Shown here: positions 1 to 10,000 of the stretch, piece by piece
Numbering within the stretch: the stretch's first letter is position 1
Layout: each line of letters begins with the position of its first letter
Source of the DNA: Rhodopirellula bahusiensis
GTDB lineage: Bacteria > Planctomycetota > Planctomycetia > Pirellulales > Pirellulaceae
DNA length: 64,000 nt
Direction: 5' to 3'
Assembly: GCF_002727185.1 (NCBI RefSeq)
Contig: NZ_NIZW01000006.1
Span: 62,001 to 126,000, forward strand
Made by a program: the position numbers and the translations under genes
Notes under the pieces: generated by a model
What the model was told of the DNA's origin: nothing
What the model saw: only the letters and a program-made list of their open reading frames with translations
Databases searched by the model: none

Positions 1-1225
1 GGTAGCGAGAATGGGCAAGAACTTTTCCGTGGATGTTAGCTGTAAGTCTCTCGTTGGGATTTAAATCAAATTGGGGATCAATCTCTGGCAATACGGCCAG
101 CGCGCATCTCTTAAACGCATCCAGATGGGCGTCAAATACGCTGGGGCCAAGAGCCTGCCAAAGGTCGCCACGTTGCCTGACTGACCACACACCATTTCCC
201 AGACTTAACGGGCTATCTGGTAATAGCAGAACCTGCCGGATTTTCGACTGCCAGTCCTCAAATGGAACGTCAACCAGCCGCCGAGCGATTTCGATGTCCG
301 TCTCCGAATTCTCGTCCCACGATCCCAATAGATTCGTGATAACCAGCGCGGAAGCAAACTCCGAAGTGTTCCAATCGTGGACTTTTCGTGGCGGCAGGGT
401 ATGAGATAGAGACTCAGGCATCTGTCGAACGGCGCGTTTCTCGAACGCAGATCGAAGATCATGTTGTACGGACTTGCAAGTAATCGTTCCTGCATTCTGA
501 TTGGCAAAAGCCACCTCCTGTACAATCAGCGCCCAGAGAGATGCCGCGTTTTTCGGTGAATACTGCCCGATCAACGAATGCAGGATCGCGTGCATTACGC
601 CCGATCGGATGTCCAGATCGTATCCGAGCAAGTGGAAATGTCGCAGGAATTGAAAAATATCATCGTCCGTTATTGCCTCGCCTTTCGCCGAATCAAGATG
701 TGACCGAAAAGCCTGAAGCTTCTTTCTTTTCGACGCACTGCTGAAATTCGTCGTCTCAACTTTCTCGATGAACTCTTGCGGGGATTCGGACGAGCGGGAC
801 CACTCAAGGAGCACGCGAACATCGGTGATATCCGTTGCGCTCAGAGGACCTGTTATAAGCGCAATCGCATCCTTTCCTGTTGTGAATATGCTCCCATTAC
901 TGAAGTCATTCCAAGCGCCTCGGATCACGTCGGCGAATACGGTATTGTTCTCGGTAATTGTAATTGAATGTTTGATCTGGCCCAGGATCTTCCGTTCCTC
1001 CGAATCACCTTCATCACCCGTAAAGACAATAAGGTCATCGGTGTGATAGCCAGCGTATTTCCCTTGCAGCTTGAGTTTCCGAATTGGCCGGCAAGGCAAA
1101 CATGGTGCGAATCCTCCCGCAAGCATCAGGGCAACAAACGAAGCCTGGACCTGTACTTCGAAGTTTACGCCGCCACCGCCTGTGGAAAATGGGTTGCTGA
1201 TTTGCTTGCCATCGCTTGCCATCAT
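1..1225 (-). CDS. Large defence-type protein, 5' part (runs off left edge)
   Basis: An open frame of about 408 codons runs without a stop from ATG at 1225 (second in-frame ATG at 1222) to the left edge, so only the N-terminal part is visible. After a glycine-rich stretch (GGGGVNFEVQVQ) come a DDLIVF strand and GQIKHS about 25 residues later. This spacing of acidic residues and Q-x-K resembles the PD-(D/E)XK nuclease-like domains at the N-terminus of large defence proteins. The rest is helical. No Walker A motif is seen before the edge. The start overlaps the stop of the upstream HsdM fragment (ATGATG), suggesting translational coupling. The nuclease assignment is inference; no family was confirmed. 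Confidence 0.7.
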   Translation of the reverse strand, partial: MMASDGKQISNPFSTGGGGVNFEVQVQASFVALMLAGGFAPCLPCRPIRKLKLQGKYAGYHTDDLIVFTGDEGDSEERKILGQIKHSITITENNTVFADVIRGAWNDFSNGSIFTTGKDAIALITGPLSATDITDVRVLLEWSRSSESPQEFIEKVETTNFSSASKRKKLQAFRSHLDSAKGEAITDDDIFQFLRHFHLLGYDLDIRSGVMHAILHSLIGQYSPKNAASLWALIVQEVAFANQNAGTITCKSVQHDLRSAFEKRAVRQMPESLSHTLPPRKVHDWNTSEFASALVITNLLGSWDENSETDIEIARRLVDVPFEDWQSKIRQVLLLPDSPLSLGNGVWSVRQRGDLWQALGPSVFDAHLDAFKRCALAVLPEIDPQFDLNPNERLTANIHGKVLAHSRY

Positions 1226-1482
1226 ACCACTCTCTCGGCTTCGTACTCGTCTTCGGAGTAGTCACTTGGATCCAAGTAGTAGTCTTGGTCCGGGTTCCGT
1301 AAGTGCGCAGCGACTTCGTTTTGGCGAAGCTCAAACGCGTCCGAAACGTACTTCAGAAAGATCAACCCCAACACGGCGTGCTTGTAGACGGCTGCGTCCA
1401 GGTTGGATCGAAGTTTGTCCGCTGCCGTCCAAAGTTTCTTGTCGAGATCCTTGAGGAACTTCTGGCCATCCGCCTCTGACAT
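1222..1482 (-). pseudogene. Type I restriction methylase HsdM, N-terminal fragment
   Basis: The 86 residues match the start of type I DNA methyltransferase M subunits: a helical N-terminal domain with the typical AVYKHAVLGLIFLKYVSDAF stretch, followed by an acidic DYSEDEYEAE segment. A normal HsdM is about 500 residues and continues with the AdoMet-binding and NPPF motifs, none of which is here. The frame stops directly after the acidic segment, and the next gene starts in the overlapping ATGATG. The fragment has therefore lost its catalytic part and been joined to another gene. It may be inert, or may only serve to initiate translation of its neighbour. Confidence 0.75.
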
Positions 1483-1660
1483 AGGCTTGCTTCATTCATT
1501 GAAATTGCGAACACACATTGCCACGTGAATCCCTCACGTGGTTGCAAACTGAAGCCCATCATCCTATTGTGCCAGAGACGACGGGACAAGCAGGCAGGGG
1601 GTCTGCCGGGCTCCAGTAGGTGAACTCGCTGGTTCGACACGACACACGTTTGAGTAACGC

Positions 1661-4600
1661 ATGGATCGCTCACCGTTCTTAAGCGTCAACGAAAAGGATT
1701 GGATCGCTTCGAACGAACTGGCGTTCGCGTTCCTCGATCGTTTTCCGGTGACACGCGGCCATGCATTGGTGGTGACTCGTCGGGTGGTGCCGACTTGGTT
1801 TGATGCGTCGCCAGAAGAACAAGCTGCGCTGATGAGCTTGGTCAACGTGGTCAAGCAACGGCTGGATGAAACGCTGGCCCCCAAGCCCACTGGATACAAC
1901 GTCGGTTTCAACTGCGGCGAAACCGCTGGCCAAACGGTCATGCATGTTCACGTTCATGTGATCCCTCGCTACCTCGGCGATGTGCCGGATCCACGGGGCG
2001 GTGTTCGATATGTGATCCCCGAGAAAGCGAACTACCTGGTCGACGAGCCACCGGTCCAGACAGCGGAACCGAAGCCCGGGAACACAACGAACGCTCCGCG
2101 TTTGGAACTGGCGACTGGGTACCCGGATTCCACTTTGTGGGAACGACTCTCGGACCGGATGGCTGATGCGAGAAAGATCGACGTGTTGGCTTCGTTTGTC
2201 CAGCCTTCAGGTCTCGCCGTGATCGAAGGTCGGCTGTTCGAAACTCTGCGAAGGGACGCCGCGGTTCGAATCCTCGTCAGCGACTACCTGTACATCTCGC
2301 ATCCAAACGCATTGGCTCGGTTGCTCGCGTGGCAGGACACAGTCGGAGACGATCAAGACTTGCGTGGTGAGCTGCAGGCGCGGCTGGTGAAACACAAGTC
2401 GCTCTCGGGTCAACCAGAATCATTCCATCCCAAGGCGTGGCGAATCATCGACGATCACGGTTCGCTGGTGGCGGTCGGTAGCAGCAACCTGTCGAAGGCC
2501 GCTTTGGAAACGGGTGTCGAATGGAATCTGATCTGTTCCAGTCGAGGACACGTTGGCGTGCCCGATGACTTCGTTCAGGCGTTTGATGAACTGTGGAGAT
2601 CCGCAGAACCGCTGACGGTTGATCTGGTAGAGCAGTACCGGTTGGATGCGAAAGCCTACCGCCAGGAACACTTCGAAGCCCAGAGCGTCGACCACACAAC
2701 GATTCCTGAGCCTCGGCCTTGGCAGGCGGCGGCGCTTAAATCGCTTGCAAGGCTGCGTGCCGACGGTTTTGCGAAGGCGTTGATCTCGGTGGCCACCGGC
2801 ATGGGAAAGACTTGGCTGGCTGCCTTTGATGTGCGGCAAGTCGGGGACGCACTCGGACGCCGCCCGCGTGTGCTGGTGATTGCACACCGCTCGCACATTT
2901 TGACGCAAGCCGAGAGCGTTTTATCCCAACTGCTGGACGACGCGTTCCAGGATGGCGATTCGCTGGCGTCTCGAACGTCGTGGTATGTCGGCTCACGCAG
3001 CGAGCTGGACGGTGAGTTGGTGGTCGCCTCGATTCAGAAACTCGCCCGCCCCGAAGGTCTGAAGCGGTTGGCGAACGAACATTTCGACTACGCAATCATT
3101 GACGAAGTTCACCACGCTGAGGCCCCGACGTACCGCCGCGTGATGGCAAAGCTGGACGCTGATTTTATTCTGGGGCTGACCGCGACTCCTGAACGCACCG
3201 ATGGCGTCGATGTGGTCAGCATCTTCGACGACAACTTGGCCTATCACGCCTCCATTGGAACGGGCATCGAAGAGGGAGCGTTGGTTCCGTTCCACTACGT
3301 CGGCATCCGAGACACGGTGGACTTCGAGCAAGTCCCGTGGCGCAACGGCCGGTTCGATCCCGATGAACTGGAACAACGCGTCGCCACGAGCGAGCGGATG
3401 GAACGGCTGTGGCAAGCGATCAACGAGCATCCCGGTGAGCGAACGATCGTCTTTTGTTGCTCCCGGCGTCACGCCGTGTTCGCACGTGATTGGCTGCGTG
3501 GAAAAGGCGTCAGCTCGGCAGCGGTCTTCTCAGGTGGAGGCGGTGACAGCTACGGCGAGTCGTTGGAACAGTTGCGTGATGGCTCGCTTGAAACACTCTG
3601 CGTGGTCGACATGTTCAATGAGGGGCTGGATGTCCCGGCTGTCGATCGCGTCGTGATGCTGCGACCAACGGAGTCGAAGGTTGTCTTCCTTCAGCAGCTC
3701 GGCCGTGGATTGCGAGCCAGCGTTAGCAAGACACGGTTGTTGGTGATCGACTTCGTCGGCAATCACCGCTTGTTTGCTCAGCGAATGCTCCACTTGTTGT
3801 CACTGGGAAACCACACGGCCCAGTGGGGTGATTTGCGGAAGTGGATCCAGGGTGCGTCCCCTGAGCTGCCTGAGGGTTGCTTGCTGGATGTTGAGCTAGG
3901 AGCCAAGGATCTGCTGAAGCAATTCCTTCCAACGGGAGCCGCGGCCGGCGTCGAGGCGTATCGCGGAATGCGTGATGAACTGGGGCGTCGCCCGACGCCA
4001 TCGGAATTGATCGCACGCGGGTACATTCCGGGAACGATCAGTCGCAGTGCGGGAAGCTGGTTTGCGTTCGCCGATGACGAAGGTGATCTGAACGCTGCGG
4101 AACAGCAGACGCTTCGCTTGTTCGCCGATTGGTTCAAGACGGTGGAGACGACCAGTCTGAACAAGTCGTACAAGATGGTGGTGCTTCGCGTGCTGCTGGA
4201 TCAATCGTCGTTCTTTGATCCGGTTGATTTGCCAGAGTTTGCCAAACGCTGTCGGACTCACATGCTGGAACACCCTGTGCTCCGGCGGGATCTGCTGGAG
4301 GGCAAGCACGCAATCGACCATCGCCATGCAAGCGACACGGAGTGGATGGCGTGGTGGATCAAATGGCCCATTGATCGATGGCTGGATAATCAAAACGGAT
4401 CGCGATGGTTCAAGCGGACAGGTGATCAACTGCAGTTGGCAATTGATTGCCCGCCTGAACTGCATGCTTCCCTTGAGTCCATGACGGAAGAACTGGTCGA
4501 GGGACGTTTGGCTCGGTACATCCAATCGAAACGCCTGGCAGAGTCGCCTGAGACAGCGAATTCGTTCACGGGAAAGGTCTCGCATGCGAATGGAAAAGCA

Positions 4601-5434
4601 ATCGTGTTCATCCCAACGGTGGAGAAAGAACCGGGGCGACCGGTGGGGCCAACCGAAGTGCAATTGCCCAATGGGGACCTTTGGACGTTCAAGTTTGTGA
4701 AAGTCGCCTGCAACGTCGCGCACCCGAAAGGTGAAAAGAAGAATGGTTTGTCGGAGTTGCTCCGCCAGTGGTTCGGGGAGGACGCGGGGCTGCCGGGAAC
4801 CGATTTCCGTGTGCATTTTCAATTGCGTGAGGGGCGTTGGCATGTGCAGCCGACCGGCGTTGAGAACGCCGTTGCTGCTGATACTTCCGAACGTCCAATC
4901 GCGGATGCACTGACCGAACCGGATGAACCGGAATGGGCCATTGAGCCGTCGGTCAAAGACTCTGCGAAGTACGCGAGCCACGTGCCCGTGTACGACTTGG
5001 TTGCCGCGGCCGGAGGTTTTGGACCGGAAGGCGTTCCGGAAGAGATCGGATGGATCGAAGTTGCCGACCGCAAGCTCTCAACGGGAATGTTCGCCGCTCG
5101 CGTGATCGGTCGCTCCATGGAGCCGCGAATCACCAGTGGAAGCTTGTGTCTGTTTCGTCCCTGTCCGGCTGGTTCGCGACAGAACCGCTTGGTGCTCGTT
5201 CAGATCAACACGCATGCGGACCCGGTGGATGGTGGACGTTATACGGTGAAGCGATACCATTCCACCAAGGGCGGAGGCGAAGACGGTTGGCAACACCAAA
5301 CCATCGAGTTGCAGCCGCTCAATCCAGAGTATTCGGCAATCCAAATCGACCAGGAAGCCGCAACGGACCTCAGGGTGCTCGGTGAATTTGTTGCGGTCTT
5401 GCACGAAGCAACCCCACACGATGAAAGCCGCTGA
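1661..5434 (+). CDS. HIT - PLD nuclease - SF2 helicase - LexA-like (S24) fusion protein
   Basis: The protein has 1257 residues and four recognisable parts. Residues 1-130 are a HIT domain with HVHVHVIP near residue 95. Residues about 150-330 are a phospholipase D-type nuclease half, with FHPKAW near 255 and GSSNLS near 273 (HxK...GSxN). Residues about 350-720 are a DEAD/DEAH-type helicase: Walker A ATGMGKT near 378, DEVH near 481, TATPER near 507 and QLGRGLR near 679. Residues about 1100-1257 resemble LexA/S24: an Ala-Gly pair at 1117-1118, a serine in GRSMEP (1152) and a lysine in YTVKRY (1197). It probably acts on nucleic acid as a defence or repair enzyme. The stop overlaps the next start (TGATG). 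Confidence 0.85.
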   Translation: MDRSPFLSVNEKDWIASNELAFAFLDRFPVTRGHALVVTRRVVPTWFDASPEEQAALMSLVNVVKQRLDETLAPKPTGYNVGFNCGETAGQTVMHVHVHVIPRYLGDVPDPRGGVRYVIPEKANYLVDEPPVQTAEPKPGNTTNAPRLELATGYPDSTLWERLSDRMADARKIDVLASFVQPSGLAVIEGRLFETLRRDAAVRILVSDYLYISHPNALARLLAWQDTVGDDQDLRGELQARLVKHKSLSGQPESFHPKAWRIIDDHGSLVAVGSSNLSKAALETGVEWNLICSSRGHVGVPDDFVQAFDELWRSAEPLTVDLVEQYRLDAKAYRQEHFEAQSVDHTTIPEPRPWQAAALKSLARLRADGFAKALISVATGMGKTWLAAFDVRQVGDALGRRPRVLVIAHRSHILTQAESVLSQLLDDAFQDGDSLASRTSWYVGSRSELDGELVVASIQKLARPEGLKRLANEHFDYAIIDEVHHAEAPTYRRVMAKLDADFILGLTATPERTDGVDVVSIFDDNLAYHASIGTGIEEGALVPFHYVGIRDTVDFEQVPWRNGRFDPDELEQRVATSERMERLWQAINEHPGERTIVFCCSRRHAVFARDWLRGKGVSSAAVFSGGGGDSYGESLEQLRDGSLETLCVVDMFNEGLDVPAVDRVVMLRPTESKVVFLQQLGRGLRASVSKTRLLVIDFVGNHRLFAQRMLHLLSLGNHTAQWGDLRKWIQGASPELPEGCLLDVELGAKDLLKQFLPTGAAAGVEAYRGMRDELGRRPTPSELIARGYIPGTISRSAGSWFAFADDEGDLNAAEQQTLRLFADWFKTVETTSLNKSYKMVVLRVLLDQSSFFDPVDLPEFAKRCRTHMLEHPVLRRDLLEGKHAIDHRHASDTEWMAWWIKWPIDRWLDNQNGSRWFKRTGDQLQLAIDCPPELHASLESMTEELVEGRLARYIQSKRLAESPETANSFTGKVSHANGKAIVFIPTVEKEPGRPVGPTEVQLPNGDLWTFKFVKVACNVAHPKGEKKNGLSELLRQWFGEDAGLPGTDFRVHFQLREGRWHVQPTGVENAVAADTSERPIADALTEPDEPEWAIEPSVKDSAKYASHVPVYDLVAAAGGFGPEGVPEEIGWIEVADRKLSTGMFAARVIGRSMEPRITSGSLCLFRPCPAGSRQNRLVLVQINTHADPVDGGRYTVKRYHSTKGGGEDGWQHQTIELQPLNPEYSAIQIDQEAATDLRVLGEFVAVLHEATPHDESR

Positions 5435-5898
5435 TGCCGAAGACGACTCTCGTGATCGTTCCTTGCGGTAGCAGCAAGGTTTGGTCGAAGAATCCATCGG
5501 CCGGACCAACGATTGCCCGCGATGCCTACGTGGGATCGCCGTTCAAGGTGAACCGCAAGTACGCGGAGTGCATCGGCGATCAGTGGCTGATCCTCAGTGC
5601 GAAGCACGGTTTCATTGATCCGGACTTCGTGCTACCGGGCCCCTACGAAGTCACCTTCAAAAAGAAATCGTCGGGTCCGATTGACTTGAAAACGCTATCG
5701 CAGCAAACCAAAGATCGCGGGCTGGCAAAGTTCGATGAAGTGATCGGTTTGGGTGGGAAGGAATATCGTCACGCGATCGAGACCGCATTCGAGGGAACGG
5801 AGGTGGACCTTCAGTTCCCATTCGCTGGCCTGCCAATCGGCAAAGCGATGCAGGCCGCAAAGCGAGCGGCCGAGAATGCGGACACTGGCGAAAGGTGA
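5434..5898 (+). CDS. DUF6884-like protein coupled to the helicase fusion
   Basis: This 154-residue protein has the pattern of the DUF6884 family: IVPCGSSK at the N-terminus, an AGPTIARDAYVGSPF stretch, then WLILSAKHGFIDPD. The reaction is unknown to me. Its ATG shares a base with the TGA of the helicase fusion gene, so the two are almost certainly co-translated and likely act together. There is no signal peptide or membrane segment, so it should be cytoplasmic. The family call rests on the motif pattern only. Confidence 0.7.
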   Translation: MPKTTLVIVPCGSSKVWSKNPSAGPTIARDAYVGSPFKVNRKYAECIGDQWLILSAKHGFIDPDFVLPGPYEVTFKKKSSGPIDLKTLSQQTKDRGLAKFDEVIGLGGKEYRHAIETAFEGTEVDLQFPFAGLPIGKAMQAAKRAAENADTGER

Positions 5899-5954
5899 TC
5901 CTTCTAAGCAGAGCACGGCTCAAAGCAGTTCGACGATTGATCGGCAGTACACGG

Positions 5955-6515
5955 TCAGCGTGATCGTTTGCTGGTGATGTGGGCTGACGATTGCATGGGC
6001 TGTTCTCCTCGACTGAGGCGGTCAACTCGTTGGAGGATGCTTGGAAATCGGTGTGGGCCGTGCATTGCCGCGATGTTGTGGACGGCCTGCGCAATTGGGA
6101 CTCCTGCCGCGGTGATGTACAGCGGTCGTGTGCTGCCGCCACGTGTCAGTGCGGTTGCGTGTTCGGACCGCTTGAACGGATTCTTGGCGACGCCGATCAC
6201 GGGGATGGATTCCGCAAGCGATCGGTGCAAGTGTGCGCCCAAGCCAGGATTGTCGAGCTCGTCCAGCCAGACGTAGCCATCGATGACAATGTAAGATGGC
6301 TCGTGAGAAAGCTCCGCCAATACGGCTTGGATGCACGGCAATTCTCGGCGGTAGAACTCACCGGGCTGGTAAGCCTGGACGTCGGTCAGATGGACGACGT
6401 GCTCAGACGACGGCTCGGCGTCTCGCCAGTCACTGATGACCACGCAGGCAGCGATCGCTCTCGTTGGTTTTGATTCGGACTCGGTGTAGCCGACGTCAAC
6501 GTAGGCGATGGTCAT
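5955..6515 (-). CDS. nfi: Endonuclease V (deoxyinosine 3'-endonuclease)
   Basis: The 186-residue product carries the endonuclease V motif series in order: IAYVDVGY (first metal-binding Asp), YQPGEFYRRELP (catalytic Glu region), YIVIDGYVWLD (second Asp), PGLGAHL, then IPVIGVAKNPF. Enzymes of this family cut DNA one nucleotide 3' of deoxyinosine, and some act on inosine RNA. It is shorter than the E. coli enzyme (about 223 residues), mainly at the N-terminus. It lies just downstream of a truncated kinase gene on the same strand. Confidence 0.85.
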   Translation of the reverse strand: MTIAYVDVGYTESESKPTRAIAACVVISDWRDAEPSSEHVVHLTDVQAYQPGEFYRRELPCIQAVLAELSHEPSYIVIDGYVWLDELDNPGLGAHLHRSLAESIPVIGVAKNPFKRSEHATALTRGGSTRPLYITAAGVPIAQAVHNIAAMHGPHRFPSILQRVDRLSRGEQPMQSSAHITSKRSR

Positions 6516-6554
6516 CTTGTGGTATCCATGTCCTCAAAGATAACGAATCCACCA

Positions 6555-7016
6555 TCAAAGAACGCCCGCGGGGATCACAACGTCTCGCAATGAGCATCCG
6601 TCAATCCACTCGCAGATGACGTACGGGCCGCCGTGAGGTGATTTGCCGTAGCCCAGATAGCGGATGACGCCGGGGTGTTGGATCTGCGACGCGATGCCTA
6701 TCTCTCGAACGAACGACAGTCGTGCGTCTTCGTTTTGCCAGAACGCTTTGCGAAGAAATTTGACTGCGACGGTGCTGGCGTCGGATTGCATGTTGGCACG
6801 GTAGACCTTTCCGAAGCCGCCGCTGCCGATCAGCTTGCCGAGCACAAACTGGTTGTCGTTCACTCGCGGCAATGCGTTCCCGAATGCCCGACCGAAGCGA
6901 TCTTCTACGAGGACGATGTGCCAGATCAATGGAAAGCCTTCATTGAGCTGAACTCCAAGAAATTGGCCGAATGTCAGTGGGCTCATGAATGAAGGATGGG
7001 ATCCATTTCCAATCAC
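6555..7016 (-). pseudogene. Serine/threonine protein kinase, N-lobe fragment
   Basis: The 153 residues contain the N-lobe of a Hanks-type kinase: the glycine loop IGSGGFGKVY, the lysine strand VAVKFLRK, the alpha-C glutamate in SFVREIGIA, and the hinge YVICEWIDG. The frame ends just after the hinge, so the HRD catalytic loop, DFG and activation segment are absent. It starts 10 bases after the stop of the 1138-residue gene and is followed closely by nfi. It looks like the 5' remnant of a kinase gene cut by a deletion. Confidence 0.8.
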
Positions 7017-7025
7017 ACCAGTCTT

Positions 7026-10000
7026 CTACTTCGCACTCAGCTTGGCCGCCAAATGCTCGCGTCCCAGCAGTCGGTGTACGTGGGCCAGGGCACTACGACG
7101 AGTTCGGTTGGGGTCGCTGGTGTCATCTTTGATGGATGAGGGGCGTGATGCCCGTATCGCTCGCAGGGCAAGCGTCGGATGGAAATTGCTCAGGACACGG
7201 AAGACGCGTGAATACTCTGCGATTCCGTGGAAAACATCGCACTCGTTGCATTGATGCCGATTGACCAAGCCGACAATCTCCGACCATCGCAACTGTGAAA
7301 GCAGTCGATGGCTGATGGCGATGGAATCGACGTTGACTCCGATTGTGAACTTGTGCCTGACGCTCAATTCGTTTTCAAATTCATCCAGCAACGACTGTAG
7401 GAATTGGGGCTTTTCGCGAACACGTGTATTGATTGCCAACTCAGTTACGCGGCGTTTCAAGAAGTCTCTGCCTACCTCCTCCAACAACACAGGCAGCAGA
7501 CTTGCGTCACCCCCGTCTTTCGTCAGCCTTGCGAGCAACCCGTCATCACCGAGCCAATTTGAATTCGTTTGCCAGGGTCCGTCATCGTACCAATCCTTCG
7601 CGACCAACTTGGAAACCTTGCCGCCAGTCGCGATTGAAGTCTGCATCTGCGAAGCAAGTTGCTCTGCAAATTGATCCACCGCTTCTGCGAAGCCATCTCG
7701 AGGATTGTGCGAGTAGCGATAGTAGGTGAGGACTTCGCCAGAATCATTCAACGCAAACAAGCAGCGGCCGATAACTTTCCCCGTATCCGTTTTTGCGTAA
7801 ACGACGCGTTTGTTCAAATCGACCGCATTGGCAACGGTACTGAAAAAGTTGAACGAATCGGGCGACAAGCAGGTGTCGAAATGAAAACCCATCAGAAGGA
7901 AGTCGATGACATCGCGAGTGAAGGCCAATTGATAGGGTAAACCATCGGCGGTGGTTGCGGACTGTCTGACTTGATCGCTCAACCAAGGCTCCATCCGCAC
8001 TCCCGTGGCTTCCATACGCTGGCGAAACACTAGGTTTCGGGGCTCTTCGTCAAAATTTCGAGTGGTTCGTTCCGAAGTCTCAAACAAGAGCCGAATGCCC
8101 AAGTCTTGCATGGGATTATCCAAGCCATTGATTTCGCGGAGCACGCGATCAAACGGCGGGCTGAGCCATTCATCCGGAAACGTCTTTAGGCTGAAACGTC
8201 GTTGCATCGCTGCGGCGGCGTGCAATCGAGACGTCGCTGCGTACTGTTGAAGAAGTTCAAGCTCCGTTCGCTTCCTCAACTTCTCGATCAGCTTTTCACG
8301 CCGCGCCAGCGACACGGACGGCACCTGCGTTCTCCTTCGCCGAAGGTTCGTCAGACGACCACGCATGCGGCCTTCGTCATTGGGCTGCGGAGTGTCGAAC
8401 GGCTCCGCGGGGTGATCCCGCTGCGCATTGTCATTCCGCTTTGCCGCACTCTCGGTAAGTTTCGATTCAAGGGCGTCGATCTGTTGGTTCAGTTTTTCCG
8501 GGGATGGAAACGCTTTGCCCAACACGCTTTCCGCGATTCGGGGTGCGTCAGCGGCTGCTTGGCCGAGTGACTCGAGAGCCGAATGGAATTCGCTCGGATA
8601 CCGATTCACCCAACCCGCAGCCTGATCAAACCGCTCGCACTTCGGGATTGGCTGTTTCAGGTTGCGGAGAATTGACGTCGTTGCAGCAATCCTCGATAGA
8701 ACCTTCCCATCGTTGTCAGCCAAACGCCGTGCAATTATCCGTTTCAGATCTTTATCGTCGGCAAGCGGCTTCAACTGTGTCGCTAACTCCGTCAGATCGG
8801 GATGGTTGTCCAACGAGAGCAAGACATCGGAGATGACGTCAACCGAGTCGCCAAAGTGATACGCGAGTCGCAAATCAATCGCGGTGTAGGTCGTGTCGGG
8901 TTTCCGCGTCAAGTGCTCGATGAGTGAGCATGACATGTCGTCGTTGTCGGTCGCTTGTGCGAACTCCACAAGCGACGAAATCAATTCGGATCCGATATCG
9001 AATTGAAAATCGAAGGCAACCTTCTCTAACAGTCGCACCGTGCGAACTTCCAACTTGGGCTGGTCCGCCAATTCGTCTGCCGTGTCCACGACGAATTCGT
9101 TGTACGCACGTTTCTCGTCGACATGGTGGTACCAATGTTTCAGCATTGACTGTGGGATTCCACGTCGCCGAATCAATGCCGAAACCAATATGATGACTCG
9201 AATGAAGTTTCTCCGATGATCGGCCTTGTAGTTCCAGCTGTGGCACCATTTGGCAATCAGACGTATCGACAGTGCGACATGGTCAGGCGGGAATCCTGTC
9301 AAGAAATCAATCCAAAGTCTCGATTCCGTCGGACTGAAAGTCTTTTGCAACTGCAGGCAATTTCCCAGCGCAGTGATGGTCGCGATTCGGACGCGGTCGA
9401 TCTCCGAAGTTGCTGCGACCTTGCGTTTTAAGTCACGGGAACTGAAATCCGGCTGCGGACCTTGGTCATGCCGAGGTTGCAACCGCCGCAATCGTTTCGA
9501 CAATTCTTCTTCACCGGCGACGATTTTCGCCTGAGTCTCAGCGACGACGTCAACCAGCTCAGACGCCAGGAGTTGATTGAGCAGCGCAAAACGGTCGCGT
9601 TGTTGTTTTGGACGATCGGCACAAACTTCGAGGAAAGTGGTCGTGACTAGATGGGCGAGTGATTCTTCGGACGAATCCTCCGGGAAAACGACCTCGACTT
9701 GTTTCGCTGCCTTCAGGGTGGTTTCGCACAACTGACGCAGCCGAGCGTGCGGTCGCTTCCACCGGCAGGTGCAAATCAAGGGATCAGTCAAACACCGAAC
9801 GAGAACATTCAACAATTCCGACGGGAAATTTTCTCGTGCGGTCAGGATGCGAATCGGAAGTTGGAGCGGTTGTTCGCGGTTGACACTGCTGAGCAACGTG
9901 AGTTCGGCAGCATGCAGCTCAATCCACACCAATGACTCGAGATCGCAATTTCGCTGGTCGGATAGCGTTTGGAACGTGACCGCATCCAGCAGATTCGCGA

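Noticed and set aside
3896-4981. 361-codon open frame on the minus strand
   Set aside because: Antisense to the helicase fusion gene; composition is that of a shadow frame.
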